64,000 nucleotides of DNA from Pelagibacterium lentulum (GTDB lineage Bacteria > Pseudomonadota > Alphaproteobacteria > Rhizobiales > Devosiaceae). The stretch lies in the NCBI RefSeq assembly GCF_003992625.1, contig NZ_RZMW01000044.1, positions 2,172-66,171 of the forward strand. Reading direction: 5' to 3'. Positions 53,920 to 63,408 of the stretch are shown in pieces (the first letter of the stretch is position 1; each line of letters begins with the position of its first letter). A program made the position numbers and the translations under genes. Under the pieces are notes generated by a model. That model worked only from the letters and a program-made list of their open reading frames with translations. It did no database searches and was not told the DNA's origin.

Positions 53920-54348
53920 TTGACTGAATTCACACCATTCACTGCATTGCTCGGCGGCGCGCTCATTGGTGCCTCAGCCGTTCTTCTCATGGCGTTTCAC
54001 GGCAGGATTGCTGGGATGACCGGCATTATTGCCGGACTGGTGCCGCCCTTTTCTCAAGACTGGGCGTGGCGCGCTGCCTTTATTCTTGGTGCAATCGCCG
54101 CTCCCGCGCTCATTGTCAGCGCGACAGGTCCGACCATTCCCTTCGATAGTCAGGTGCCGACCCTCTGGCTCATCATTGGCGGATTGATCGTCGGGATCGG
54201 CGTCTATTTCGGATCGGGTTGCACCTCGGGTCATGGCGTATGCGGGTTGGCGCGGTTCTCGCCGCGTTCGCTTGCCGCCACGCTGGTATTCATGGCGTCA
54301 ACTGCGGCTACCGTTTTCGTCGTGCGCCATATACTTGGAGGCTTTTGA
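53920..54348 (+). CDS. YeeE/YedE family protein, first half-transporter
   Basis: A 142-residue membrane protein with about four helices, one of two small YeeE-like subunits typical of BigR loci. The family Cys motif is in FGSGCTSGHGVCGLARFS near residue 97. YeeE proteins carry thiosulfate or sulfane-sulfur species across the membrane. The start is a TTG at 53920 with no strong ribosome-binding site; no ATG in frame gives a complete first helix. It ends one base before the next gene. Confidence 0.85.
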   Translation: MTEFTPFTALLGGALIGASAVLLMAFHGRIAGMTGIIAGLVPPFSQDWAWRAAFILGAIAAPALIVSATGPTIPFDSQVPTLWLIIGGLIVGIGVYFGSGCTSGHGVCGLARFSPRSLAATLVFMASTAATVFVVRHILGGF

Positions 54349-54349
54349 C

Positions 54350-54793
54350 ATGCAACGCATCCTGACAGCCGCCATCATTGGCCTGATTTTTGGTGCTGGC
54401 ATTGCGATTTCGGGCATGATCAATCCCGCCAAGGTCCTAAATTTCTTCGACTTTGCAGGAACATGGGACCCATCCCTTGCCTTTGTCATGGGCGGCGCGC
54501 TCGCCGTCACAGCGCTGGGTTATCGTTTCGTACTCAAGCGTCCGGCTCCGCTTTTCGACAAGAGTTTCCACCTGCCCACCAGCCGAAAAATGGATGTGCC
54601 ACTACTCGGCGGGGCGGCTGTTTTCGGCATCGGCTGGGGCATTACCGGCTTTTGTCCAGGCGGCGCAATCCCAGCTCTTGGCCTGGGTGAAACAGATGCC
54701 TTTATTTTCGTAGGCGCCATGCTCGGCGGCATCGCGTTGGCCCGGCTTGTGCGCCACGCTTTTGCCAAACGTGCGGCAACCGCCAACGCCTGA
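54350..54793 (+). CDS. YeeE/YedE family protein, second half-transporter
   Basis: A 147-residue membrane protein. The opening GLIFGAGIAISGMINPAKVL and the later GIGWGITGFCPGGAIPALG (conserved Cys near 103) are family hallmarks. It pairs with the preceding gene to make one sulfur-compound channel. The ATG at 54350 lies one base beyond the previous stop, with GGAG upstream. Confidence 0.88.
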   Translation: MQRILTAAIIGLIFGAGIAISGMINPAKVLNFFDFAGTWDPSLAFVMGGALAVTALGYRFVLKRPAPLFDKSFHLPTSRKMDVPLLGGAAVFGIGWGITGFCPGGAIPALGLGETDAFIFVGAMLGGIALARLVRHAFAKRAATANA

Positions 54794-54824
54794 TAATATC
54801 GCTTAGCCAGAAAGGAGCACCATC

Positions 54825-55721
54825 ATGAACGCGTCGCTTCCCTTTGCAACTGATCTTTCCATCAGACCCGAAGTCGTCGCATTTTTCGATGAGCCGACAA
54901 ACACGATCTCCTACATCGTGCGCGATCCGGCCTCGACCGCCTGCGCCGTGATCGACTCGGTCATGGATATCGACTACGCCGCAGGCCGCATCACCTATGA
55001 TGGAGCCGACAAGATCATCGCGTTCATCAAGGAAAAGGGCTGGACCCTTGAATGGCTGATCGAAACCCACGTTCACGCCGATCACCTCTCGGCGGCGCCC
55101 TATATTCAGCAAAAGCTTGGCGGCAAGCTGGGCATTGGCGAGAACATCACCATCGTTCAGGATACATTCGGCAAGATCTTCAACGAAGGCACCGAATTCC
55201 AGCGTGATGGCTCTCAGTTCGATCAGCTTTTTTCCGATGGCGACCGCTACAAAATTGGCAATCTGACCGCCCATGTCATGCACACTCCCGGCCATACACC
55301 TGCCTGCATGACCCATGTCATCGGCAATGCTGCCTTTGTTGGCGATACGCTGTTCATGCCCGACGGCGGCTCGGCCCGTGCCGATTTCCCCGGCGGCGAT
55401 GCCCGCACACTTTATCGCTCGATCCAGCGTGTCCTGGCCCTGCCGCGTGAAACCCGGCTTTTCATGTGCCACGATTACGGCCCCAATGGCCGCGACATTC
55501 AGTGGGAAACCAGTGTGGGAGATGAGATCGACTACAACATCCATGTCGGTCACGGCACGAGCGAGGACGAGTTCGTCAAGATGCGCGAAGAGCGCGACGC
55601 GACCCTCGCAATGCCCAAGCTCATCATCCCATCGCTTCAGGTCAATATGCGTGCTGGCCAATTGCCGCCCGAAGACGAAAAGGGCGGAACCTTCTTCAAG
55701 GTCCCGGTCAACAAGCTCTAA
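54825..55721 (+). CDS. blh: Persulfide dioxygenase-like metallo-beta-lactamase-fold protein (Blh)
   Basis: A 298-residue metallo-beta-lactamase-fold enzyme. THVHADHLSAA (about residues 77-87) gives the first metal ligands, TPGHTPACM and VGDTLFMPDGGSARADFPGGD the rest, and the ARADFPGGDA block is typical of the ETHE1/Blh persulfide dioxygenase class. It oxidises glutathione persulfide to sulfite, detoxifying hydrogen sulfide. AGAAAGGAG precedes the ATG. In some relatives it is fused to the DUF442 domain, which here is encoded by the next gene. Confidence 0.9.
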   Translation: MNASLPFATDLSIRPEVVAFFDEPTNTISYIVRDPASTACAVIDSVMDIDYAAGRITYDGADKIIAFIKEKGWTLEWLIETHVHADHLSAAPYIQQKLGGKLGIGENITIVQDTFGKIFNEGTEFQRDGSQFDQLFSDGDRYKIGNLTAHVMHTPGHTPACMTHVIGNAAFVGDTLFMPDGGSARADFPGGDARTLYRSIQRVLALPRETRLFMCHDYGPNGRDIQWETSVGDEIDYNIHVGHGTSEDEFVKMREERDATLAMPKLIIPSLQVNMRAGQLPPEDEKGGTFFKVPVNKL

Positions 55722-55738
55722 AGGCAAATGGAAACACG

Positions 55739-56065
55739 ATGAGCATTCGCAAGATCGACAACCGCTTCTCTGTAACCGGGCAGATACTGCCCGAACAGAT
55801 CGATGAAGTGGTGGCGCTTGGCTTTACCGCCATCATCTGTGCCCGGCCGGACAATGAAGAGCCCGGACAGCCCAATTTCGATGTCGTTGCAAAGGCAGCT
55901 AAAGCCAAAGGCATTACTGCTTTTCACATTCCGGTTTCGGGTCAGTTGGGGGAAGGCCAGATCATCCGGTTTCATGAGGCCATGAGTCAGTGCGATGGGC
56001 CGGTGCTGGGCTATTGCCGCTCCGGTGCCCGTGCGGGCAGTCTCTACGCAACTCTGTCACGCTGA
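55739..56065 (+). CDS. DUF442/TIGR01244 family sulfurtransferase-like protein
   Basis: A 108-residue protein of the phosphatase/rhodanese-like fold. The active loop GYCRSGARA (about residues 91-99) has a CX5R pattern. Family members are often fused to Blh-type dioxygenases and are proposed to handle persulfide sulfur. It starts 17 bases after blh and is clearly co-transcribed. Confidence 0.87.
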   Translation: MSIRKIDNRFSVTGQILPEQIDEVVALGFTAIICARPDNEEPGQPNFDVVAKAAKAKGITAFHIPVSGQLGEGQIIRFHEAMSQCDGPVLGYCRSGARAGSLYATLSR

Positions 56066-56123
56066 CCGCAAGCGCGGCAGGGCGGCGCCGATACGGTCTT
56101 TCGTCCGGTGCCGTAAGTCTCAC

Positions 56124-56170
56124 CCCGAACTTATGCTTTCCGCGTCCCCGCAAAGAGGGCAAAGTTCGGG
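56124..56170. promoter_or_regulatory. Long-armed inverted repeat upstream of sulP
   Basis: CCCGAACTT (56124-56132) pairs with AAGTTCGGG (56162-56170), with outer CTCAC/GTGAG extending the arms around a 29-base loop. It lies 50 bases before the sulP start. It could be a terminator of the upstream genes, an RNA switch-like element or an operator. Confidence 0.4.
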
Positions 56171-56221
56171 CGTGAGGCAAACGCTTTTCTGCCATACATA
56201 TCGATTGGGGCTTGGGACACA

Positions 56222-57943
56222 GTGACCGCATTGGAAAAATACGTTCCCATTCTCAAATGGGGCAGAACCTATAATCCCGCACTGTTCGGGCGCGATATGA
56301 TGGCGGCAATCATCGTCACCATCATGCTGATCCCGCAATCGCTGGCCTATGCCCTGCTGGCAGGCCTGCCACCCGAGGTCGGGCTTTATGCCTCGATCCT
56401 GCCGTTGATCGCTTATGCGATTTTCGGCTCGTCCACCTCTCTGGCTGTGGGCCCGGTGGCCGTGGTTTCGCTGATGACAGCCGCCGCGGTCGGACGCATC
56501 GCAGCCGAAGGGACTGCCGACTATGCAACAGCGGCCATCATGCTGGCTTTCCTGTCCGGCTTGATCCTTGTTGGCATGGGATTGCTGCGCCTTGGCTTTG
56601 TCGCCAATTTCCTTTCCCACCCTGTTATTTCCGGCTTCATCACCGCCTCCGGCCTCATCATCGCGACAAGCCAGGTTGGCGGCCTTCTTGGCATCGGCAC
56701 GTACGGGCACGCTATGCCCGAACTGCTCGGCTCGATCTGGGCATCGTTGAGCCAGATCAATTTTTACACGTTGGCGGTGGGCATGGCATCGCTTATGGCG
56801 TTGCTCTGGATCCGTCTGGATATGAAAAAGCGTCTGATCGCTATTCGTATTCCTGCGCCTGTGGCCACCACTTTGGTTCGCGCCGGGCCGGTCGTGGTGG
56901 TGCTTTTGGCCATCGGCGCTTCTGCGCTTTTCGATCTCGGTGGCAAAGGCGTTGCGTTGGTGGGCGATGTCCCGCAGGGTCTGCCGCCGCTCTCTGTGCC
57001 TGTTTTCAATCTCGACGTTATGGCCGCACTGATCGGCCCAGCCTTCATCATTTCCATTATCGGCTTTGTGGAATCGATCTCGGTCGCACAAACCCTTGCC
57101 GCCAAAAAGCGCGAACGCATCAATCCCGATCAGGAACTTGTCGGGCTCGGCGCGTCAAACATTGCTGCGGCAATCGGGTCGGGCTATCCGGTAACGGGTG
57201 GGTTCGCCCGCTCGGTCGTCAATCATGACGCCGGAGCGGCAACGCCGGCAGCAGGCGCATTTACCGCCATCGGCATTGCGGGCGCCACCTTGTTGCTGAC
57301 CCCCTTTCTGGCGCTTTTGCCCAAGGCAACGCTGGCGGCCACCATCGTTATTGCCGTTTTGACGCTTGTGGATTTCTCGATACTGAAAAAAGCGTTCGCC
57401 TATTCTCGAGCAGATTTCGCTGCCGTTATTATCACACTGGGCGTAACGCTGGTCTTGGGCGTGGAAGTCGGCGTACTTTCAGGCGTTGTGGCTTCGATCC
57501 TCGTTTTTCTTTACCGGACGTCCAAACCTCATACCGCGATTGTTGGGCAGGTGCCGGGCACCGAGCACTTCCGCAATGTCTTGCGCCATGAGGTGGAAAC
57601 TCATCCCGAAATTGTCTCCATCCGTGTTGATGAAAGCCTTTACTTCGCCAATGCACGCTTTCTTGAGGATTGCATCTATGAGCGCGTTTCGGGTCGTCCC
57701 GAAGTCAAGCACGTTATTCTCATGTGCCCTGCGGTTAACGCTATCGACATGTCGGCGCTCGAAAGTCTCGAGGCGATAAATGAGCGCCTGAAGGATCTTG
57801 GCATCACCTTTCACCTTTCGGAAGTCAAAGGCCCGGTGATGGACAAGCTCAGGGCTACCCAGTTTTTTGCCCATTTGACGGGGCGGATTTTTCTTTCCCA
57901 GCACGAGGCCGTCTCGGCGCTCAATGGTAAAAACAACAGGTAA
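56222..57943 (+). CDS. SulP family anion transporter with STAS domain
   Basis: A 573-residue inner-membrane transporter of the SulP/SLC26 family. The signature region MLIPQSLAYALLAGLPPEVG is at about residues 38-57; ten or more helices end near residue 430, followed by a cytoplasmic STAS domain (MCPAVNAIDMSALESLEAI). It probably moves sulfate or another anion such as bicarbonate. The start is a GTG at 56222. Following the persulfide-oxidising genes, it may export or import sulfate produced from sulfite. Confidence 0.9.
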   Translation: MTALEKYVPILKWGRTYNPALFGRDMMAAIIVTIMLIPQSLAYALLAGLPPEVGLYASILPLIAYAIFGSSTSLAVGPVAVVSLMTAAAVGRIAAEGTADYATAAIMLAFLSGLILVGMGLLRLGFVANFLSHPVISGFITASGLIIATSQVGGLLGIGTYGHAMPELLGSIWASLSQINFYTLAVGMASLMALLWIRLDMKKRLIAIRIPAPVATTLVRAGPVVVVLLAIGASALFDLGGKGVALVGDVPQGLPPLSVPVFNLDVMAALIGPAFIISIIGFVESISVAQTLAAKKRERINPDQELVGLGASNIAAAIGSGYPVTGGFARSVVNHDAGAATPAAGAFTAIGIAGATLLLTPFLALLPKATLAATIVIAVLTLVDFSILKKAFAYSRADFAAVIITLGVTLVLGVEVGVLSGVVASILVFLYRTSKPHTAIVGQVPGTEHFRNVLRHEVETHPEIVSIRVDESLYFANARFLEDCIYERVSGRPEVKHVILMCPAVNAIDMSALESLEAINERLKDLGITFHLSEVKGPVMDKLRATQFFAHLTGRIFLSQHEAVSALNGKNNR

Positions 57944-58124
57944 CATCGGGCACTTTCGGGTCGCCCAACGGTTTACATCTGCATCCAGTGTCTTACATTT
58001 GTTGGCAGGTTTGACGCCCTGTGCGATTGCAGGGCGCTTGCCTTGTCGTGGGATCGGTCTGTCAGTCGCCTCAAATAATGCGCTGCCTATCCCAAAGCAC
58101 ACACGAGAAAAAAGAGGACACAGC

Positions 58125-58559
58125 ATGACCCAGGCAAAGCACGGGGATACTGTGCGCATCCATTATACCGGCCGCCTGACGGACGGTACCCAATTCGACT
58201 CTTCTCAAGGTCGCGAGCCGCTTGAGTTTCAGCTTGGCTCCGGCCAGATCATTCCCGGACTCGATGCCCAGGTTCAGGGCATGAATGTCGGTGATAAGGC
58301 ATCCGTCACCATTCCGCCCGAGCAGGCCTATGGGCAGCATAATCCTGAAGGCGTGCAATCGGTGCCGCGTGATCGTATTCCCGAAGGCGTCGATGTCAGC
58401 ATTGGAGCGCGACTTCAGGCGACCGGCGGTGATGGCCGTGCCATGACACTCACGGTGGTGGGTGCTACCGATGACGCAGTCACTGTCGATGCCAACCATC
58501 CCTTGGCTGGCAAGGATCTTGTGTTTGACGTCGAGCTCGTCGAGGTTGTGGCCGCCTGA
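58125..58559 (+). CDS. FKBP-type peptidyl-prolyl isomerase, SlyD-like
   Basis: A 144-residue isomerase. The FKBP part starts TVRIHYTGRLTDGTQFDSS (residues 9-27) with EFQLGSGQIIPGLDAQVQGM, and an insert-in-flap domain follows as in SlyD (YGQHNPEGVQSVPR). The His-rich metal tail of E. coli SlyD is missing. It catalyses proline isomerisation and acts as a chaperone. The ATG at 58125 has AAGAGGA upstream; the open frame before it is not family-like. It stands alone and ends in a strong terminator. Confidence 0.9.
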   Translation: MTQAKHGDTVRIHYTGRLTDGTQFDSSQGREPLEFQLGSGQIIPGLDAQVQGMNVGDKASVTIPPEQAYGQHNPEGVQSVPRDRIPEGVDVSIGARLQATGGDGRAMTLTVVGATDDAVTVDANHPLAGKDLVFDVELVEVVAA

Positions 58560-58594
58560 TCGGCACTGTCGGCGTAATCGCTTTGCGCTTTTTA

Positions 58595-58627
58595 AAGACC
58601 GTCCGGTGCGTTAGCGCGGACGGTCTT
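58595..58627. terminator. Bidirectional-looking terminator after the FKBP gene
   Basis: AAGACCGTCCG (58595-58605) pairs perfectly with CGGACGGTCTT (58617-58627), loop of 11. Downstream AATTTT gives a short U-run, and a T-run also precedes the left arm. Confidence 0.8.
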
Positions 58628-58805
58628 AATTTTGCTGTTTGCGCTATTGCCCGGTTAACCATGCTTGGCGATGAGCGGAACGATTGCCGCAAAGCCCTGA
58701 TTTGTTGAACATTCTATAGGGACTTTTGCCGATAGTGTGGACAGGTCTTAACGGACGGCATGGATTTGAGCTTGCTGGGGCGCCAGCAACCAAGGGACAG
58801 TAGAA

Positions 58806-60005
58806 ATGGCATTTCAGGCAATTTCACGGGAAATCGACTATCCCGCGACACAATACCCGCAGGAAATGTCGCTCGATATCGAGGTTTATGAAAGTCTCGA
58901 TGCCGCGCGTGCCGACTGGCAGGAACTTGAGTGCCGCGCGATTTACACGCCTTATCAGCGTTTCGACTGGATTTCCGCTTATTTGCAAGCGGGCTTCCTT
59001 GCCAATGGCTGCTTGCGCATCATCGTCTTCCGCGATCATGGAAAGCCAGTAGCGCTTCTGCCGCTATCCATCGTGCGCCAGCAAGGCGTTATGCAGGGGC
59101 GCATTATCGGTATGCCGATTTCCAATGCCGATAGTCTCATTTTCGACCCGGCTTATGTAAACGACATAACGCCAAATCTGCTGCGCAAGGCCTTTTCCGG
59201 CCTGCGTGCCGCAGGACAGCCGCTCGATCTGGTCAGCTTTCATAGCTTGCTCAAGGATTGGCGTGGCGTCGCCAACCCGCTGTTGGGTTTTTCTCATGCG
59301 CCCGCGCCGAACAATTTTTATTTCGAAACGTTTCCGCAAGGCGATGCGCCGTTCATTGAGCAGTCCTTTCCTCATAAGCGCCGCACGAATATTCGCCGCT
59401 CAACGCGCCGTTTGACGGAAGCTTTCGGCCCATTATCTGTGCGCTTGGCCAGTTCAGAGGAGGAGGTCGACCGCTTCCACGCAGCTTTCCTGGAACAGCG
59501 TGGTGCGCGATTCGCAAAAATGGGCGTGGAGAACGTTTTTGCCCGACCCCAATTCCAGACCCTTTTCCTGTCGCTTGCCAAACAAGGGCTGGGTGCAACT
59601 CATCCGATGCTGCACTATCATGCGCTGTTTGCGGGTGAGGACATTCTCGCTACCAGCCTTGGCGTCTATGCCAAGGGTCACTATTCGCAATATATCAATT
59701 CTACCACCGTCGGTGAGGCATCCAAGTACTCGCTGATGGGGGTTTTGCTTTCGATGCTGGTCGACGAGTTGCGCGCCGACGGCATTGCCGTTTTTGATAT
59801 GGGGTTGGGCGATTTCGACTATAAGACCGATTGGACACAGCCCGCGGTTGTTTATGACAGCCTTATCCCGGTTTCGCCTCTCGGCTCACTTGCTGTTCCT
59901 GTGCTCAGCGGCGCGCGCAAGCTCAAGCGGACCATAAAGCAAACTCCGGCCCTATGGAAAATAGCACGTGCCGTTCAGGCTCTGAAAACACGCTTGCGAT
60001 CTTAA
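58806..60005 (+). CDS. CelD/BcsL-like acyltransferase (GNAT fold)
   Basis: A 399-residue protein with the Acetyltransf_6 (CelD-like) GNAT fold: FDWISAYLQAGF, the central FPHKRRTNIRRSTRRL and KYSLMGVLLSMLVDELRADG, then DMGLGDFDYKTDW near the end. These enzymes are linked to extracellular polysaccharide synthesis, where they add acyl groups to sugars or peptides. The start at 58806 is taken as the first ATG; an ATG at 58866 also fits. A GT2 glycosyltransferase is encoded nearby on the opposite strand. Confidence 0.82.
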   Translation: MAFQAISREIDYPATQYPQEMSLDIEVYESLDAARADWQELECRAIYTPYQRFDWISAYLQAGFLANGCLRIIVFRDHGKPVALLPLSIVRQQGVMQGRIIGMPISNADSLIFDPAYVNDITPNLLRKAFSGLRAAGQPLDLVSFHSLLKDWRGVANPLLGFSHAPAPNNFYFETFPQGDAPFIEQSFPHKRRTNIRRSTRRLTEAFGPLSVRLASSEEEVDRFHAAFLEQRGARFAKMGVENVFARPQFQTLFLSLAKQGLGATHPMLHYHALFAGEDILATSLGVYAKGHYSQYINSTTVGEASKYSLMGVLLSMLVDELRADGIAVFDMGLGDFDYKTDWTQPAVVYDSLIPVSPLGSLAVPVLSGARKLKRTIKQTPALWKIARAVQALKTRLRS

Positions 60006-60014
60006 AAGTCAGCT

Positions 60015-60275
60015 TCATAGGCCCAGATAAGTCAGGCCCAGCATCAATAATATCGCCATGGGTATCGGTCCGAGAGAGACAATAAACAGCCGTGTCGTGC
60101 TGGACATCTTCGCGCCGGCCGTCGCAAGCGCAAAGCCTATTACACTGGCGATATAGGCTCCCGTGGCGATAGAGGATGCCACGCCCAGTTCTGCCAACAT
60201 AGCCAGAAAGGTGATTCCGACAGCAATAGTAATTCCGGCAAGTCCCGCCAGGGCCAGCCATGTCCCTGAACTCAT
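60015..60275 (-). CDS. Small membrane protein of unknown function
   Basis: An 86-residue, strongly hydrophobic protein with three predicted helices (about residues 5-25, 32-55 and 64-85). No family recognised. The ATG at 60275 is preferred; the frame is open 16 codons further with a polar extension. It sits between the acyltransferase and the glycosyltransferase genes, on the same strand as the latter, so it may belong to polysaccharide export. Confidence 0.6.
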   Translation of the reverse strand: MSSGTWLALAGLAGITIAVGITFLAMLAELGVASSIATGAYIASVIGFALATAGAKMSSTTRLFIVSLGPIPMAILLMLGLTYLGL

Positions 60276-60368
60276 TTTTCTGTCCGAGCCATGTGGTCGC
60301 ACTGTCTCTATAGCGCAAGTCACTGTCGTTCTACAAATTTTACGCGGAGCAATACTGTAAAATTAAGG

Positions 60369-62240
60369 CTATTTCTCTACACTAAGATTTAGTCCTGATT
60401 CTATGGTGCTTTTTCTCTTCTTGGGTTTGGATAAATTGCTGATGCTGTGAGCAGTCTTTGCCCAATAAAATGGGCGATGAATAAGCTCAATTGCAGCCAG
60501 AAACACTGCGAGCCAGCACAAGAGCCAGTGGATCGGCAAGCCGATAAGTATCGGGCTCATTGCGCTGCGGTTCAGGCGTGCCAGCCCGATTGTTCCCGCG
60601 GCCGCAGCGCCCATATAGCCCAGAAAAAGCAGGACGATGTTCAGAAAGGTCCCGGTGGACGGCCCCACCAGTGTTGCAAGCTCCCAAATCAATATTGCCG
60701 CGACGAGCATGAAGAAGGGACCATGGATCGCTGTCGAAAACACCATGCTGCCGACAAATATCCAGAAGGCGGCGAACTTTGTGGCGCCAAGTGTTCGCCA
60801 AAGCCGAACAGGTCGGCTCCCGTGAACGATAAGAGTTTGCATCCAGCCTTTTTGCCAGCGGGTGCGCTGGCGTACCCATACGCCCAATGTGGTTGGCGCG
60901 GTCTCATAGGTGTAAGACGCAAAGCTCTTGACCTGTCGATCCAGGCGGGCGAGGCGGATGCCGAGGTCCGCATCCTCGGTAACGTTGAAACTGTCCCAAG
61001 CGCCGATCCGCCTCAATGTCGAAAGCCGGAAATGGTTTGAGGTGCCGCCGAGCGGCAGCGGCATTTCGAGCCGTGCCAGCGCTGGCAGCAACAGCCCGAA
61101 ATGCCCGGCGTACTCGGCAGCGAACATGCGGGTGAGAAAATTTGTTTCGGCATTTTCGATAACAAGTTCGGCCTGCAAGCAATCGTAAGCGGGAAATTGA
61201 GCAAAAAGACTCGCGGCTTTTCGCAACTGCCCTGGGTCTGGCCGGTCCTCTGCATCGAAAACCACAACATGGTCCCCACGCGCGATAGGCAAGGCGAAAT
61301 TGATGGCTTTGGGCTTTGTCGCGGGACCGCCTCTAGGCACCACGATCATATCCATATAGCCCGGTTCCATACCGCGATTGACCGCTTCGATTGTTGCGGT
61401 GCTCTCACTCTCTACAACAAACAGGATATCGAGCTTTTCCTTTGGATAGTCGAACGCCTTCATCGCTGCAACGATCTGGGGCACCATATGGGCTTCGTCG
61501 CGTAAGGGAATAAGGACAGAATAGATCGGCAGGTGCGCATCTGAAAGCAGTATGTCGGTGTCGATAGGGGTGTTTCTTGCCGCGGTTAGTGCCGCCCAGA
61601 CCCGAAAAGCCGATGGTGTGACCAGGATAAGTGTAAAAATCACAGTCAACATAGCATGATGAGCAAACGGCACGATCAGCGCCATCAAGACGATGGCGGC
61701 CAAAAGAGCGACAAAGGCGATACGCCCCGTGAGTGGCAGGTCCAGATGGGCATTGCCAAATGGAAACGCCCGCACAAGGCCCTGATAGGCATTGGTCAGT
61801 AGACTGGTCTCATTGACTTTCGCCAGCCCCATTCGCAAGTGACGCGGCGCCACGATCACCAGTTGGCGCCGCAAATCTGCCCGGTTAGCCAATTGTGCCC
61901 TGATTTCGAATAGTTGATCGAAGCCCGGTGCTGCAAAGACAACGCGACGCCCGCCAAACGCGCCCCTTGCCGTTTGCACCTGAGGTATGCTCTCCAGCGC
62001 TGTAAAACCATCCAGTGGTCCCATATGGCGGCTGATTGCTTCGCTATAGCGCAGTTCAAGCAGAGTGGCCACGCGCTCGTACAGCGTTTCTACGGGCACA
62101 CCGTATTGAACGGATGTGACGTGCAAAGGGTCGGCCTGGAGCGCTTCGGCCCTGGCGAGAATGCCATCGGCAACGCGAGCCGTGCACCAATGCTCGCCCA
62201 CGATCTCGATAAGAAATGCGCATCTGTCTGCCCGGTTCAT
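60369..62240 (-). CDS. Membrane-bound GT2 glycosyltransferase
   Basis: A 623-residue glycosyltransferase with cellulose-synthase-like layout. An N-terminal part of about 160 residues resembles the GspE/MshEN-like region often attached to such enzymes; two helices follow, then the GT-A domain with VLIPLRDEAHMVPQI, the metal-binding DAEDRPDP (D,D), TEDADLGIRL and the product-site QRTRWQKGW, and finally three or four helices. It probably polymerises or transfers sugars across the membrane. I chose the ATG at 62240, where GGGGGGAGG directly precedes it; starts at 62294 or 62309 are possible. Confidence 0.85.
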   Translation of the reverse strand: MNRADRCAFLIEIVGEHWCTARVADGILARAEALQADPLHVTSVQYGVPVETLYERVATLLELRYSEAISRHMGPLDGFTALESIPQVQTARGAFGGRRVVFAAPGFDQLFEIRAQLANRADLRRQLVIVAPRHLRMGLAKVNETSLLTNAYQGLVRAFPFGNAHLDLPLTGRIAFVALLAAIVLMALIVPFAHHAMLTVIFTLILVTPSAFRVWAALTAARNTPIDTDILLSDAHLPIYSVLIPLRDEAHMVPQIVAAMKAFDYPKEKLDILFVVESESTATIEAVNRGMEPGYMDMIVVPRGGPATKPKAINFALPIARGDHVVVFDAEDRPDPGQLRKAASLFAQFPAYDCLQAELVIENAETNFLTRMFAAEYAGHFGLLLPALARLEMPLPLGGTSNHFRLSTLRRIGAWDSFNVTEDADLGIRLARLDRQVKSFASYTYETAPTTLGVWVRQRTRWQKGWMQTLIVHGSRPVRLWRTLGATKFAAFWIFVGSMVFSTAIHGPFFMLVAAILIWELATLVGPSTGTFLNIVLLFLGYMGAAAAGTIGLARLNRSAMSPILIGLPIHWLLCWLAVFLAAIELIHRPFYWAKTAHSISNLSKPKKRKSTIESGLNLSVEK

Positions 62241-62407
62241 CCTCCCCCCGAGACGCCACCGTTTTATTGGCCAGCGAATCCGCGCAATGTGCATGCCAAC
62301 AGCTAACACATGGCCATAGTCGCAATTGACGTTCCAACATGCCTATGAATTCTTGCGCCGATGGGCCATAAACCGCAAGGACGATATGGACGGTTTTCAT
62401 AAAAGTT

Positions 62408-63235
62408 GTGGCTTTGTCTTTCTTTCTTCGCGTTCGCCTCTGCCTTTTTGCTCTTGTTGCTCTGGTTTGCGCGCCCGCAATGGCGCAGAACCTGCCGCTT
62501 CATGTCGATCCTGGCGCGCGCGAGGAAGTCTTTGATACAAGCGCCGTACCGGCCTTGCGCTTCCTGACGACTGCCGATTTTCCGCCATTCAATTATACCG
62601 ATGGTGCTGGCAATCTCGTTGGTTTCAATATCGATCTGGCAAATGCCATCTGCATGCGTCTGTCGGCTAGTTGCACCATACAGGCCTGGCCTTGGGACAC
62701 TGTGCAGGACGCGCTGGCCGACAATCAGGGCGACGCGCTGATTGCCGGGCTTGCAATTGACGGGCAATCGGGCAGCCGGTTCGACTTCTCCCGCATCTAT
62801 CTCGAATTACCCGCTCGATTCGTCGCCAGCGCGGACACCGCGCCGCTGTTCAGTCCCCGGCGTCTGACCGGACCGCTGGGCGTGCGTCAGGGCACGCCTC
62901 ACGCCCAGTTGGCGCGCCGCCTGCTGCCAAATGTGGAAATAATTGAGTTTCCATCGGAACTGGCGGCACTCGAAGCGCTTGCACGAGAAGATATTGCAGC
63001 GTTTTTCGGTGATGGTATGCGCGCCGCGTTCTGGCTCAATGAGAATGACGATTGCTGTGCTTTTGCAGGCGAGGCCTATTTCCGCCCCGATCTCTTCGGC
63101 TCGGGTTTTGCCGTAGCGGTCCCGGCCGGTCTGGATAATGTCCGCGCGGCCATCAATTGGGCCCTGATCCGGCTGGCCCGTGAAGGCAGGCTGGACGAAC
63201 TATACTTGCGGTGGTTTCCGGTGAGCTTTTATTGA
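62408..63235 (+). CDS. Family-3 periplasmic solute-binding protein
   Basis: A 275-residue secreted binding protein. The signal peptide covers residues 1-26 (cut after APAMA). The mature part has RFLTTADFPPFNYTDGAGNL then VGFNIDLANAICMRL, the amino-acid-type pattern, and two Cys pairs (CMRLSASC and DDCCAF). No permease or ATPase gene is next to it, so it may be an orphan ABC receptor or a sensor partner. The start is a GTG at 62408. A small hairpin (GACGC, CAAAA, GCGTC at 63238-63252) follows the stop. Confidence 0.85.
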   Translation: MALSFFLRVRLCLFALVALVCAPAMAQNLPLHVDPGAREEVFDTSAVPALRFLTTADFPPFNYTDGAGNLVGFNIDLANAICMRLSASCTIQAWPWDTVQDALADNQGDALIAGLAIDGQSGSRFDFSRIYLELPARFVASADTAPLFSPRRLTGPLGVRQGTPHAQLARRLLPNVEIIEFPSELAALEALAREDIAAFFGDGMRAAFWLNENDDCCAFAGEAYFRPDLFGSGFAVAVPAGLDNVRAAINWALIRLAREGRLDELYLRWFPVSFY

Positions 63236-63408
63236 CTGACGCCAAAAGCGTCGCCTGAGAAATCGTTATCGCAACAATACAATTTTAAGGGGTCGCCTCT
63301 AATTTCCTCAACGGGGAACGCTTGAACTATGGGCTTTTTGCCCGTGGTGTTGTCGTAATGTAGGTGTGATTTTCAGGTAATTCCTCGAAAACTTGCAGCG
63401 GCAACGCC

